From Ilex aquifolium (Eukaryota > Streptophyta > Magnoliopsida > Aquifoliales > Aquifoliaceae): a stretch of DNA of 64,000 nt. Positions 35,080 through 46,812 of the stretch are shown here, piece by piece (position 1 is the stretch's first letter; every line of letters starts with the position of its first letter). The stretch spans positions 22,172,001 through 22,236,000 of the forward strand of contig OX637401.1 of NCBI GenBank assembly GCA_951799425.1. Reading direction: 5' to 3'. The translations under genes and the position numbers were made by a program. The notes beneath the pieces are model-generated. The model searched no databases, had not been told where the DNA came from, and worked only from the letters and a program-made list of their open reading frames with translations.

Positions 35080-36758
35080 CGGGCGGATCTATGTGTGGGC
35101 CAGTGGGCACTAGCCCACCCTCAAATTGTTTTTCTTAATTTTATATATATGTTATTTAATTATTTGCTTTGATATTATTTGTTGTGTCAACCTTTGAATT
35201 GGCCTTAATTTATATATTTGTGAGTTTTTTTTGTTCTAAATTCGTATTTTGAAGGTAAAATTGTTTGCATTGCAATTGACCTACAACAAATTTCTTTTTG
35301 TCTAAAATTGATGATCGACTTGTTCAACTAGATTCTAGTGGTATTATTACCCTTGCTTGTTAAGTTTTTATTTGATAGCTTTGCAAATATAAAAAAACAT
35401 CATGGTCAATTATAAATAGATGTAATAAGCAAGCCTTTCATTTTGGTAAGAGTTGTAATTAATTTATTTTTATAGTTTTTTCTTCATATAAGATATATGT
35501 ATCAACTTTTAGCCCTTTTCGACTTAACGAGCTTTTATTTATGAGATATGATGTATTATCTTACCTTTATCTTATATATCTCTATATACGTGTGAATCGA
35601 GTGTAATTGACAGTTGATTCTAATATGACTATTTGGTAAACAGTAGTATTGTTTGGTAATAAGCTTTTTTGTTTGCATTAAAAAAAATTGACACTAGACT
35701 TTTATATGATTTTTTTGTGGGCGGTTTAGATTTTTATAGAGTTTAGATTTGTGATCTACAATATTTTATTAACATATATAAAATATAGGGTCATCTTTGT
35801 GAAAACCTAAAGTCATTAATCTCTTTATGCTAGAGCCAACCCTAGTTAAAGTGTTCACCCCATAGTTATCAAAATCGTACGATTCGGTTCAATACAGGCA
35901 CAAAACGATTCACATTTTATATGAGAATCGTTTTTAAAGTCGAATCGCATCTGAATCGTACGATTCAATTCGTATCGCACAAATCGCACAATTCAGTCAC
36001 TTTTTTTAAAACCTAATTTTTTTGGAAAACGATGTCGTTTTGTCCACTAAACAGTAAAACGACGTCGTTTTGTTTGCAGAGGAACCCACACCCTAATAAA
36101 AATTCAGTCTCTTTGCTCGTTCTGTCTCTCTTGTGTCGTTTAAAGCTTGTCTCATGTTGTTTGAAGCTAAAGGTCACGGCTAAAACTCTTGCTCTTCTTC
36201 TTCTTAATAGTAAGCAAGCCCTAGCATGCTTTTTTTTTTTCTTTTTTTTTTAATATTAATTTTTTTTATCTCTTGTCACCGTATTTTAGAATAGACTTTG
36301 ATTTTTGTTCTCAATTCTTTCATGGATAATTTGTTAGGTAATAATTTTTTGTTTCAAATGGTAGTCTGCATGTTTTCTCCCAATCAATTTTCTTATTTGT
36401 TATTTTTCCATTCATATTTGTAACCTAATATGTACTGAGTGTTACTGTTTTGGTTCTTCAATAATTATGGTTCTTTAATGAATTTTTTTTTCTTCAAGTT
36501 GTTAAATTTGAAAATGGTTAAATAAAAGATGAAAATGAAGCAAAAGACTAGTGTCTTTCCATTTAGACGACGTGATTATGTCAATTGATTATTTTTAGAA
36601 TGCATTAATGTTCAATATTCAATATTTTGCCTATTTGAAATATGTAAATATTATTTTTTATTTTTGTTTAAATTTTGTGTCGAATTTTAAGATTCACGAT
36701 ATAAATCGCGATTTGACAACTATGGTCCACCCTTGAGCCATTTCTGGCTCCACCCCTG
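35080..36758. mobile_element. hAT-type non-autonomous element, 1,679 bp (unit 1 copy)
   Basis: The left end CGGGCGGATCTATGTGTGGG and the complement of the right end CTGGCTCCACCCCTG are diverged inverted repeats. Eight-bp flanks GTCACTCT (35072-35079) and ATCACTCT (36759-36766) fit a hAT target duplication. The same element at the same site is in unit 2, so it inserted before the segmental duplication. It contains a nested element at 35862-36724. Confidence 0.8.
35862..36724. mobile_element. Nested MULE-like element, 863 bp (unit 1 copy)
   Basis: The ends ATAGTTATCAAAATCGTACG and ATAAATCGCGATTTGACAAC...TATG are inverted repeats. The 9-bp flanks GTTCACCCC and GTCCACCCT agree at seven of nine positions. 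AAACGATGTCGTTTTG and AAACGACGTCGTTTTG occur near 36028-36072. It is shared with unit 2 (52985-53806). Confidence 0.65.
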
Positions 36759-36915
36759 ATCACTCTAGTCACTGGCAGAGTCAGGTGCCTCAAATGATTT
36801 CCCCTTTAAAAGCCTATATGCAAACATTTCTTAAGCATAACACCTTTTCCCCTATAAAAGCCTACAAGCCATTCCGTCTTACTGCCAAATAAGCATTTCA
36901 ACAAGAAATTAAATA

Positions 36916-37852
36916 ACTCATATGGATGTTTATTTTAACAATTTTCTCAATAAGCATTAGTGTGTGATCTCAATACTGATGAAAAAATCGTACCTAGTAC
37001 ACAAGAGTTTTACTTAAGAACATAGACTGAAAAATGGAATTAAGATCTTTACTTAAGAACATAGAACATAGAAATTATTAAGATGGAATTAAGATTTTTA
37101 CTTAAGAACATAGAAGCAAACTAAATATTACAAGCTAAACTTCAAGATTCAGAGAGCAATAAGCAATCCTCTTTAACTACACACTTCAAGATTCAGAGGA
37201 ATTCACAAACCTCCCATCCTGGATGGTCCTCTACTCACTTCAACAGCAACAACTTCAGCCAAGTGCCAACTACAAGCAAACATCAAATTCAATATCTCTG
37301 AAATTCAAACAAAAATACAGCTTTGAAGTTCAAATTCAAACAAAAATACATTTTCGGAATTGGGGATTTAGGGTTCAAATATCAAAATTAAAAGATCTCT
37401 GGGGTTTTAAGGTTCAAAGATCAAATTCAAGTTACTGGGGATTTAGGGTTCAAAGAACTCTGAAATTTGAGGATTTAGGGTCAAAAGCTGGAAACATAGA
37501 CTTGGGGATTTAGGGTTCCAAATTTCGACTAAGAGAAGAGAAGAGATGAGAGTAGAGAGAAGAGTCCGCTGTTTAGGATCTTTCGGTTCGACAGTCGTGT
37601 TCCAGAAGAGAAGGACTGCTACCCTCCCCACCTTCGACCGTCGACGAGTCAGAGAGAGAGAGAGAGAATGGGCTTACGAGGATAGTTCCCCATCGGCTAA
37701 GGCAGAGGGGGCTGGCTGTTCTGTTCCACGTTCGACGTCGAAGCCTCCCCTACAGGCAGCAAAAACATGTTGCCCACCCCAAAACTCTCCGTTCTGCCAT
37801 TAAACTATAAAATATAGGAACTTTAGAAGTCGGTATTTTTTTTTAAGGGTTA
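36916..37852. other. Segment present only in unit 1, with telo-box-like repeats
   Basis: Unit 2 lacks this stretch (its junction is AACAAGAATTTAAGG at about 53989). It has a direct repeat ATGGAATTAAGAT...TTTACTTAAGAACATAG (37034, 37084). The word GGGGATTTAGGGTTC or a close variant recurs at about 37363, 37436 and 37503. A GC-rich part at 37540-37800 looks like a CT-rich gene leader read on the minus strand. No protein is recognised. Confidence 0.5.
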
Positions 37853-38150
37853 ATCTCAAGTTGTATCTTGAAATATCGTTTGAATTTTAATTTGTATTTT
37901 TAAAGATCAAATATTTTAATTTACACCCTCAAAGATAGAAATTTGTATCAATGCGCACCTCAAGCTATCAGCTGTCAATTTACCGTCTAAAACTAAATGG
38001 ACATAATATTCTTTATATTCAATGTAATACATCACTTAAACAGAATTATTTGAATGCCCAATTAAAAGAACATTTTTAGTTATATTTAGATTTTCAAATG
38101 ATGTAGGTGTAATATTTCAAATATAAGGTGTTTAAGTGATTAAGTGACAA
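37853..38150. mobile_element. Foldback MITE, left part only (unit 1 copy)
   Basis: GGGTTAATCTCAAGTTGTAT and GTATCAATGCGCACCTCAAG match the family of the element at 6435-17338. Its right half and about 2.5 kb present in unit 2 (about 54467-56943) are missing, consistent with a deletion in unit 1. It preserves the empty site ATTATTTGAATGCCC for the MITE nested in the unit 2 copy. Confidence 0.8.
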
Positions 38151-38262
38151 GTATAACCAAGATGCCCTTTAATACTTCGTTTTCCCTAATATTCTTTTTT
38201 AACAAAAAAAGCTTATCATTAATGAATGAGTAAGATACCCATTTGAATTCACGCTTTAGTAC

Positions 38263-38876
38263 TGATGATGCACAAATCGGTTTCCGTGCAAGTTCAACAG
38301 TCAAGAAGGTGAATAGGTATAATCAATGTGCAGTAAACAAACAATCAATAATCAAAATAGCAGATAAAAGATCAACACAGAGGTTTATAGTGGTTCGGCC
38401 GTGGCCTACGTCCACTTTGAATGGCAGCGATGGCCTTTGTGTTCTTTATTAATGAATAATCGTCACCGGAGAGTTTACACCGGAAAGCTACAGTACTTTG
38501 AGGGAGAGAAGAACAATAATGTTGTGCAAGGGTAGGAGAGGAGTTTCTTGGGAGGCGTGCCTTAGATGATGAGAGGGCTTACATTTATAGAGTTAAGGTT
38601 TGGAGGTGAGGCAGTGACGTGAGGGAGGGGTTTCCTACTTTGTTTTGGTAATTACAAATTTGGTAGAGTTTCTCCGTGCGCCGCATTTCCCTCCCTCGTA
38701 TTCCAATTCCTTTGGAGGAGGGTCCCAGCTGGATTGGACATGAACTTGAACTTGATAGGTCTTTGCATGGTTGGGCTCTTTGGGCTTCATTGGGCCTGCT
38801 GGATCTTTATAAATTCAAATATTTAATTGTAATTGGGCTTGAGCCTGGATTTGAGCCTTTTGAGCCTGGACCATCA
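38263..38876. mobile_element. Solo LTR, 614 bp, only in unit 1
   Basis: The block starts TGATGATGCACAAATCGG and ends GACCATCA, with TG...CA termini and flanking AGTAC / AGTAG (four of five bases alike). It holds the GGTTCGGCCGTGGCCTACGT region typical of plant LTRs. The corresponding place in unit 2 (about 57105, TTTAGTGGTATTTTC) is uninterrupted. It is a solo LTR of an LTR retrotransposon, inserted after the segmental duplication. Confidence 0.75.
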
Positions 38877-38881
38877 AGTAG

Positions 38882-39639
38882 AATTGTCTAACATTAGTGG
38901 GTGTGTAGGTTGAGTCATTTTACATTAGGAATCTTGTAGATAAATCTAGAAAAATTTGGGATGAATTTTATATTATTGGATCAAAGTAGATAAATGTATA
39001 CATAAAATCAGGAGAAAGTCAAGTTTTTTTCCTTTAGGGTGGACACTTTAATTATATACTCTAATTTTTTTTTCTTTAACCAATCACAATAAAATAATAT
39101 CATTTGTATTTATCATATCATATTTGATACATGAATTCTGTTCAAAATAAAAGGGCTAAAAATAAATGTATTATTGTGTCTATAAAGATGACTAATCATC
39201 TCCATTGTAAAAATGTGAGGTTAATTAATAAGCTATCTCAATTATCCACCGACCATCCATTGAATTTAATCGATAAACTATCTTCCAAACATTATCACTG
39301 AGATATTAGAATTGTGAATAGTAAAGACGCTTCAACAAGACTCTAAAAACTAAACATAATAAAAAATTTAAACATCGTTGACACATGAAAAACATTACAA
39401 TTAATTGTCAAACAAAAATAGAGACAAGTTCTCACAGAAAAATAAAAGTCAATTGAAGGTTAATTGCAAGCATTTTTGACTTTCGAAATTAAAAAAAATA
39501 AATTAAAATTCATAATTATAAATATCAAGGTCACTTGGAGAAAGCTTTAATATAACAAAAAAAAAATTACTAAACAATTAAAGTAATAAGAAAATTATAG
39601 GATGGCACAAGTAAAAAATATTTAATTAAAGACACTGTC
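38882..39639. other. Gene-free block shared with unit 2
   Basis: AT-rich DNA matching 57130-57545 in patches (GACTAATCATC, AAAAATGTGAGGTTAATT, AATTTAATCGATAAACTATC). No ORF. Confidence 0.6.
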
Positions 39640-39860
39640 CAAGGCATGTGGTCACTTTTGTTTTTTTATTTTAAGGTTTTTGGCACACCTCGACTAATTT
39701 TCTCTTTAGTCTGTTAAAAAACAGGTCATTCATCACGCTGTGATTAAGATATTTTATGAGGGACAAATCTCCCATGACCTGACTAAAGAAATTATCAAGA
39801 TTCAAACTTAAAATATTTAGGTTAATAACTCGTCCCTACTATTATTTAGACTATCCTTTA
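39640..39860 (-). mobile_element. Diverged SINE
   Basis: It matches the SINE family of 61211-61446 in the same orientation: CCTCGACTAATTTTCTC, TTTATGAGGGACAAATCTCC, AAGATTCAAACTTAAAATAT, CTCGTCCCTACTATTATTTA. The T-rich stretch near 39655 would be the tail. The ends are not sharp. Confidence 0.55.
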
Positions 39861-40290
39861 AGATTAATTTGGTGTCATTTCTCATATGCAATGATCTAAA
39901 AAGCCCAGTTAGTGTCACTTTCATATCCAATGGTCCTTTCATATGCAATGGTTGATCTAATAGATAGGTGGTGTTGCTTTCACTTTGAAAGTTCATATGC
40001 AATGCATGGTCTAATAGCCCATGTGAGAACATTCCGTATGACAGCGTCACGACCTCCGTCACTAGACCAATAATTAGCAGAAGCTTATCACCCAATAGCG
40101 TGTTAAACTCGTGTGATATGGAGATTCGATCAAGCTCTGATCTGATTCAATTATGAATAATTCAACCTCGGCGCAAATGATTCAAAACTCTACTCTGTAA
40201 GTAATCAGCGGAATTGACAGATGATGCCAAGTTCAGCAAACAGAGACCATTCATACACCATCCATATGTAGTCATGTACTTTTGTACTCC

Positions 40291-40298
40291 TATATAAG
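40291..40298 (+). promoter_or_regulatory. TATA box of gene C
   Basis: TATATAAG in the context TTTGTACTCCTATATAAGGG, which is nearly identical in gene D, 163 bp upstream of the start codon. Confidence 0.7.
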
Positions 40299-40453
40299 GG
40301 GAGGCATAAAATTACAACCACCTTATCAAGGATCAACTCTGATAAAGGGGACAGCTGCTTTCTCCATTTTCTTAGTCTGATATGTATTCGGTGATTTGTT
40401 TTCCTATTGTAACTCGAATTTTTTGTGTCTTCCACAGGAAGTGGTATTTATTA

Positions 40454-41032
40454 ATGGCCGAAACAACAAGAACAACCTTCTTTCACCGAGGGTGGACAAA
40501 CTTCTCAGGACAGTTTAATGCTGTCTCCATTGATATGAGATTCAATTTCTCGGAAGAACAACGTATTACTTCCCCTTCACACCATGTAATTCTCGCCTTT
40601 ATTGTTCCGGTGATCATCAACCTCCAACAGTTGAAGTTTCAAGGAAAAAACCAAACTCCATTCGAAACCCACCCCATAACCATGGGGGTTGCCATTACTA
40701 GTTTGCTCCTATATTACATCTTGTACGAAGCAAAGCTTAGATTTTCTTCTCCAACCTATGCCAATATTGCTCACCATGGTATGACGTTGTTTGGTTTTTT
40801 GTCATTGGCATCTCTAGCATCAACTCTATTCCCAGACTCTGTCATGCCGGTTCTCTATGCAACGTTCATCATGCTTTCAGCAGGTGAATTGCTACGATGG
40901 TTTTATTGGACAGTAATAGGGGAACATGGAGAATCAGGCTTTCATGGTAGACCCATTGCACGCCACTTCATTGATTCACATAGGCGCAGGGCACATGCTT
41001 TTACAAGCGAGAGGAACATACTCCCAGTGTAA
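40454..41032 (+). CDS. Gene C: uncharacterised four-helix membrane protein, 192 aa
   Basis: Starts MAETTRTTFFHRGW and ends RRRAHAFTSERNILPV. It shows the same plan as gene A: conserved N-terminal block (SIDMRFNF), four hydrophobic segments (about 43-61, 76-93, 108-126, 131-153) and a basic tail. It is closest to gene D; both have FHRGWTNFSGQF and a GELL motif in the last segment. One extra residue (EEQRITSPSHH) makes it 192 aa. The frame is intact. At the place of the putative leader-intron donor it reads CTCTGATAAAG, so that splice site appears lost here. Confidence 0.83.
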   Translation: MAETTRTTFFHRGWTNFSGQFNAVSIDMRFNFSEEQRITSPSHHVILAFIVPVIINLQQLKFQGKNQTPFETHPITMGVAITSLLLYYILYEAKLRFSSPTYANIAHHGMTLFGFLSLASLASTLFPDSVMPVLYATFIMLSAGELLRWFYWTVIGEHGESGFHGRPIARHFIDSHRRRAHAFTSERNILPV

Positions 41033-43159
41033 CTGGAAGCAAATTAAGGCCTATATGGTGAAATTAAGGCAACTTTGGACAAGGAAAGATGAATCTTGAC
41101 ATTAGATAAGCCCAAAGCCAAAAGACATCTGAAAAGTCATAAAAGGCCTACCAAAATATTAGTATGCTAGAGTGTGTGTAAGATGTAGGAATAAGGCTAC
41201 TTTAGAGAGAAGCTATCCGTATTTTTGATCAAATTATGTATCGAATGTTTAATATAAAGATAATATGGTATGGATAATTGTACAAGAACTATCTCAGATT
41301 GCTGAAAAACACATACATGCAAACAGATACATGAAGAAAATCATTAGTCCATCAATTAAAGAGCATGGAAGAAAACAGTCTCGGAGTGAAGCCAAAGACA
41401 ATTCCAAATTGATGAGTCTAACCACTATTACCAAAATTACAGCGTAACTCTCAAAATTGGGCAGGGAGGGACCATGTACACATCAAATGTTCTCAATTTT
41501 TCAAGTAATCTTTGTCAGTAAATGTAAGCTATTTTAGCCATTTATGAAAACTGAACAGATCATTTGAACTAAGTAAGTCTATTTAGCCACTGATATAAAC
41601 AGACCAAATCACTTGAATCAAGTAGTGCTTATTCTCCCTTTCCTTTTTAATCTTTCTCCAACATTACGGAACAAGCCAAAGGAAAAAGATCACTGTAATC
41701 TTTCACACCTTTGGACTCATCTGATTTGTCTGTGTACAAGCATTACTTGTTTGCTGTATAAGAAAACATAAGGTTGCGATGTGACTTTGCCGAAAAATAA
41801 AGCTTGCGAAGTGTTTTTCAATAACACAAACCAACCTAAGGTTTGCAATTATTGCACTTTGCTACCCACAAGGATCTAATAAAATAAAAATTCACTCCTT
41901 TTAAGCGGTAACAAAACCAACTAAAAGAAGTCCTCTTATTCTACGAGATTTCATAGAATACCACATCAAAATAGTAAAAAAAAAAAAAAAAAAGAATAGT
42001 GACAAATATTCTTTCTGCAATGCTACTTAAAGGGATGCGTTGTGTCAAAATCGAATTTATTTTATTGACACTAACTCGACCCATTTACTATTCATATTAG
42101 CGGGACATGTTACTTATAGAAACTAATCAACCCTAGCACACTCATTTTATGTCGACTCCTTATCGCCAACCTGTTATGTCATAAATTATCATTTCTATTT
42201 TGCCCTTTCTTGAGATTAAAAATAATAAGCTATGAACATAAAAAGTCAAACATTGTGAAGAAAGGCTTCTCTAGATTCCTTTTCCAACCCGTAGGCAGGG
42301 GCAGAAATTTTTTTTCGGCTTGCATTTTAACTACAAGTTTAATCCATAGGAAAAAAAAAACTTCAAGTTTAATCTTTCTTTGCAATCAATTACTTTAAAA
42401 TAGTATAGTTACATTAAATATATCATATTTGATACATAAAAATTCATCACAAGAAAAAGATCAAAAACTGCTAGAGATACGAATTGAATTCTTAAATTTC
42501 AAATTCGTCATTGTGATAAGTATAAGACCAATCACCTCTCTATTGTAATCTTATATATAGTGTATACATATCAAGTAATGAAAGTGTGGAAATATTTTTA
42601 TCTGAGTGTTAACTCTTGTACGGAAACAATAGATAGTATAATTGTATATTAATTATAATCTTTTAAGAAAAAATAAATTTTTATTTTTGATTTTATTTCA
42701 ATAAATGACATAATAGAACACAAATTTTGATTGTAAAATTCATGTTCTATTATGAATGACTTAGATTCCTTATTTGATTTTTTAGTTTTATTCCAATAGA
42801 TAATATAATTGTATACTAATTACGATTTTTTAAGAAAAAAATTAGATTTTTAATTTTAATTTTATTTCAATAAATGATACAATAAAACATGAATTTTGGT
42901 TATAAAATTTAAAATATTTGATATTCTATCTTTGATTTGAGTATTTTTTGGTTTAAGTATAACATTTTAAATTTAAGGGGTCTAAGTATATATACCTACA
43001 AACTTCAAGGGGTCTGAGTGTAATTTACTAACGGATATACTAACCAACATTGACGACAAGGGTTTAAGTGTTACGCGTGAATAAACCTCAGGAGATATGT
43101 ATGTAATATTTCTAATGTTAAGGAGTCTGAATGATTAAATGACAAATCTCATGGGGTCT
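41033..43159. other. Downstream of gene C; includes a ~110-bp direct repeat
   Basis: The first 1.4 kb match the downstream blocks of A, B and D. At 42628-42745 and 42785-42905 two diverged direct repeats share ATAATTGTATA, TTTTATTTCAATAAATGA and CATGTTC/CATGAATTTT-type words. No gene is seen. Confidence 0.6.
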
Positions 43160-44165
43160 TGGTGTAATTCTCCCAAAAAATAGTGTTTGAAACAACTTAT
43201 TTTAATTACTTTCAAATAAGTCAAAAGTAATTTTATCACTTAAATAAGTAAGTAAAAATAATAACTTCAATTCTTTTTAAAATTATTTCTCTACAAAACA
43301 CTTCACCACTATCACCTTCGTCATCACCCCACCATTACCACCACCACCCCCACCACTGTCGCTACCACAACTGATGTCGCCACCCTACCATCACCACCCC
43401 CACCACTGTCGCTACCATAACCATTGTCGCCATCCTATCATCACCACCACCCCTCACCACCTCTATCACAACTACTACCATCGTCGTTATCCACCACCAA
43501 TCGCTACTACTGTCGCCTACCGCCACCACCCACTACCACCACCACCTCTCCACAACCACTACCATCGTTGCCACCCACCACTAATTGCTACTATTGTTGC
43601 CTACATTCACCACCACCATCATCATTTCATTCTTATATTTATTATCACTATCACCATCATCCCACCACCATCGTCGCCCAAGACCACCACACCATCATTG
43701 CCCATTGCCACCACTACCCACTACCACAACCCACCACCACTCGTTGTCGTCCACCATCGCCGCCACCCAATGTCACCCACCGCCCACTACACCAATCACC
43801 ACCAACCACCACCACCACTAACACCCAACACCACCATCGTCATCGCCCATCACCACAACCCTTCACCGCCACAATAATTGTCGTCACCCCACCGCTAACA
43901 TTGTCAATCACCATCACCGTCGCCCACCACCACCATCAACGTTGCCACCCACGACTGCCACCACTGTCGTCACCCACCACAATCATCACCGTTTCCTATT
44001 ACTACCACCGTCGTCCACCACCACTCATCCTCGTTACAACAAGTGTTTAAATTCATTTTTCTCTCTTTTATGTTTTGTGATTTAATTTTGAGTGTGAATA
44101 CAAATATATTTATGATTGACAATTTTTTTTATTACTCTATGCCTCCAAGTATGAGCAATAACTAG
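43160..44165 (+). mobile_element. Probable Helitron with CAC-rich minisatellite
   Basis: From about 43310 to 44040 the DNA is an irregular array of CAC/CCA/CGC triplets. After it come TTTTGTGATTTAATTTTGAG and a terminal region ATTACTCTATGCCTCCAAGT...GAGCAATAACTAG followed by T. The sequence at 58207-58430, on the other strand, has the same order with a perfect terminal hairpin, which supports a Helitron family. The 5' end is not defined. His/Pro-rich frames in the triplet array are artefacts. Confidence 0.5.
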
Positions 44166-44184
44166 TTTATATATATAAGTTCAA

Positions 44185-44356
44185 TTTCAAATTGGACGAG
44201 AATTGGGAGATTAAGTCATGTGAAGAAAGTTTGTCTAATTGTTTCATCTAAAAAAATAGAAAATATATGAATCTAATTCCAAATTGGACGAGAATTGAGA
44301 GATTAAATCATGTGAAGAAAGTTTAAATCTGATTACTTCATCTAAAAAATTAGCCT
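44185..44356. repeat. Direct repeat of ~85 bp
   Basis: AAATTGGACGAGAATTG, GAGATTAA and CATGTGAAGAAAGTTT occur in order in two adjacent copies (44192-44262 and 44281-44350), next to the Helitron end. Confidence 0.8.
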
Positions 44357-44639
44357 ACTTATTTTTTAAAATAAATTTATTCCTATATATATATATATAT
44401 ATTTTTGCAAACTTTTCAATGGGGGTTAGTTCTAAAAATTTTTAATTTCTCAAAATTTCATACATATCCTAAAACTTTCTAAGATTGGATGAATGTCCAC
44501 TCACCTCTCGTATATACAGTTGATTAGAAAAAAAAAAAAAGATTCACAGATTTAATTTTCTTTACTAATGATAAAAAATATATATAACTAATCTCTTCTC
44601 CTAGGACGGAGGGAACTGTCCTGTTCCCCGAAAAAGCAA

Positions 44640-45010
44640 ATAAAAAAGAATGATAAGGTTGAGAAGATGGAGGTAGTTGTTAATAATTCTTTTGACTATC
44701 TGTTTGAAAAGGGTCTCTCTTCTAAAGATAAAAATAAGAGGAAGTTTCGTGGTGGAAGGATTCAAAGTTTTAAAGTTATAAGATTAAATATTAATACTTT
44801 AAGTATTAAGTCTGAGAGGTTAAAGGCCCTCAGTATTTGGATGGTTATGGTTTGGCTTGTCCTGTCCTTTCGGGTTGTGCGAGGGACTTGTCCGTAGTGT
44901 AGCTTGGGTCTTTTCCTTTTACGTTTGGTTGTACGCTCTAAGTGTGTTTGAATTTTGTTGTATATCTAATTTTTTATATATATAAAACTTACCCTTTATT
45001 TATAATAAAA
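44640..45010 (+). mobile_element. Possible LINE 3' fragment
   Basis: A short open frame (44667-44897) is followed by GTTTGGTTGTACGCTCTAAG and an A/T-rich tail (TATATATAAAAC, then A run), reminiscent of plant L1 3' ends. No reverse transcriptase motif is present, so the assignment is weak. Confidence 0.3.
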
Positions 45011-45085
45011 AAATCATATCAAATTGAAATGAAAAATCAGGCTCTTAAATTCATTTTGTAATTAATTCATCTAATATGTATAAAG

Positions 45086-45350
45086 AGACTAATTAGGGGT
45101 GGCAATCGTCTCGGCTAAGGTCCTATTCATGTCGTGTCATTTCGAATTCGTGTTGACTAGTTAACTCTAACTCAACTTGTTTAGCTATTCATGTCGTGTT
45201 GACAGCAATCAGGTTTAAAAACCCATTTTGTGACACATGCCAAAAACTCATCCTACCGTATAAAACTCAGATTTAACTAACTTGACAAGTATATTACATA
45301 TTAAACTAGAGTTAACTCGTGTCTGAAAGTATGATACAGTGTAAATAATT
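45086..45350 (+). mobile_element. hAT-like MITE, left end only
   Basis: TAGGGGTGGCAATCG followed by ATGTCGTGTCATTTCG and TCAACTTGTTTAGC matches the left half of the hAT element at 17563. No right end was found. Confidence 0.5.
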
Positions 45351-45550
45351 TTGAGAGGGATGTTGGTTGTTATTGAATAAATCTATTTGAGACCGTTGAA
45401 TGAACTTATTGAATCCCGCCTTATTTTATATTATAGAAGATTCGCATTGTAATCGCAATAAATTCATTTCTAGGAAACCATCCTAAGGAAACCCCCTAAC
45501 AACAGCAGTAGGAGAAGTTTTTATTTTTTATTTTGGTGGCAATCACACGA

Positions 45551-46062
45551 GTGGCGGAGCCATGTTATGCTCCATGCAGCCCATGACCCCTAAACCTTTT
45601 GAAATTATATATTATATCCTTAAAATTAGGTTTTGATCATATTTTATATAGCATTCAAAATTTTAAAATTATCATTTATACATTATATTATAATCTTGAT
45701 TTTATTTTATCCTCTCCACTATTGATTAGACCATGTTTAACCATTAACTATTAAAATTGTGATATTTTGTATAAATCGTTAAATTTTGGGATTGTAAATT
45801 TATAAATTTTAGATTATTTTAAATTATTCATGGTGCAATTAATTTGACTTTTACATCTAACTAGTTTCGATTAACTTTATTTATTTTATTAAAAATAATA
45901 ATTCTACTATACTGCGTGAGATTGGTTCTTATATGTTCTATGTATAAAAATGTCATAACATTAATAATCTAATTAAATAATCCACATTGAGTAAAAACTA
46001 TATTGTTATACCACTATTTGTTCCCCCTCGAGAAGAAATTCTGATTCAACCCCTAATCATAC
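45551..46062. mobile_element. Possible hAT-like element
   Basis: GAGTGGCGGAGCCATGTTATG is typical of one end of plant hAT elements. GATTCAACCCCTAATCAT at about 46043 could be the other, but the match is partial and no 8-bp repeat was secured. Confidence 0.35.
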
Positions 46063-46325
46063 CAATAATGTTGATGTGGTGTAACCGTTACACCCACTAT
46101 AGAGGTGTAACGGTTACACCACGTCCGTCAAATATTAAATAAATAAACAAATAGACGAGATGACCCAACTACTTTTACATGTAATGGTTACTATCTCACT
46201 TGGAAAAGTGGTTGTTTGAATTAATGGAATCTACTTTTTTTATTTTGAGAATTGTCATTAGACAGTTTACCACGTGACAAATCTGATGTGGTGTAACCAT
46301 CGCAACGAATATTTACTCCAACTCT
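46063..46325. mobile_element. MITE-like block with a perfect 19-bp hairpin
   Basis: At 46076-46094 GTGGTGTAACCGTTACACC is repeated as an exact reverse complement at 46104-46122 with a 9-bp spacer. A third, degenerate copy GTGGTGTAACCATCGCAACG is at about 46290, followed by AATATTTACTCCAACTC, which is the complement of the edge of the MITE at 18725 (GTTGGAGTAAATATT). The block is probably a member of that palindromic family. Confidence 0.6.
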
Positions 46326-46646
46326 GATGTCTTGGAGTTGTAGATTATGAAAGACTATCATGGATCACCAACAAACCGTGCCTGACTGAATTCAACATCC
46401 CGAGTTCTTATTGTAGCTCTTTCTGATGACTTTTCTGATGATGCAGATATTTTAAATTCAACATGATGTAATAGAAAGGGTCAGGGTATAAGCAGAATTT
46501 CGACTATAAACAATAAGGAGACAGTCGGCACAAAGTGGGACTTGCTTCTTTGTGCGAGTGGCCATGGGAACTTTAATCAAATAATTAATTCAATCAGTAA
46601 CTTGATTTGAAAGATGAATAAGAGCCATTAGCACAGCAGTCCTTAC

Positions 46647-46654
46647 TATAAAAG
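46647..46654 (+). promoter_or_regulatory. TATA box of gene B
   Basis: TATAAAAG, 166 bp upstream of the start codon, in sequence nearly identical to gene A. Confidence 0.7.
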
Positions 46655-46694
46655 ATGGAAATACGCAGTAATATCATATCAAAGATCAACTCTG

Positions 46695-46796
46695 GTAAGG
46701 AACAGAGTTATTGTTAAGGTCTCCTTCTTCATGTTCTCCTCTGATATGCATTCATATGTTTTCCTACAGTAACTCTAAGTTTTTTGTCTTCTGCAG
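46695..46796 (+). other. Putative 5' leader intron of gene B
   Basis: A donor CTCTG/GTAAGG and an acceptor TTTGTCTTCTGCAG/GAAG bracket 102 bp. The same architecture, 92 bp long, is in gene D. Confidence 0.5.
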
Positions 46797-46812
46797 GAAG
46801 TGGAATTTACTG

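Larger units (their letters stand above)
28695..46504. repeat. Tandem segmental duplication, unit 1 (genes A and C)
   Basis: Unit 1 carries gene A, the O-fucosyltransferase-like remnant, a hAT element and gene C. Unit 2 repeats these landmarks in the same order and orientation. Shared blocks include the A/B genes with about 180 bp upstream and 4-5 kb downstream, hAT at 35080/52206, MITE at 37853/53999, the AACCAAGATGCCCTTTAATAC block (38150/56940), the CGATAAACTATC block (39265/57490) and the C/D genes. Offsets are 17.8 kb for A/B and 19.3 kb for C/D; the difference comes from private insertions and deletions. Confidence 0.88.

Noticed and set aside
37363-37520. Interstitial telomere
   Set aside because: TTTAGGG occurs as isolated words within longer repeated phrases, not as head-to-tail heptamers.
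43374-44050. Long His/Pro/Thr-rich ORFs in two frames
   Set aside because: They follow from the CAC/CCA triplet array; several frames are open at once and no domain is present.
46711-46812. 34-residue N-terminal extension of gene B, and shorter ones in A and C
   Set aside because: The stretch crosses a conserved splice-acceptor-like TCTGCAG and gene D has a stop there, so the shared ATG is the likely start.
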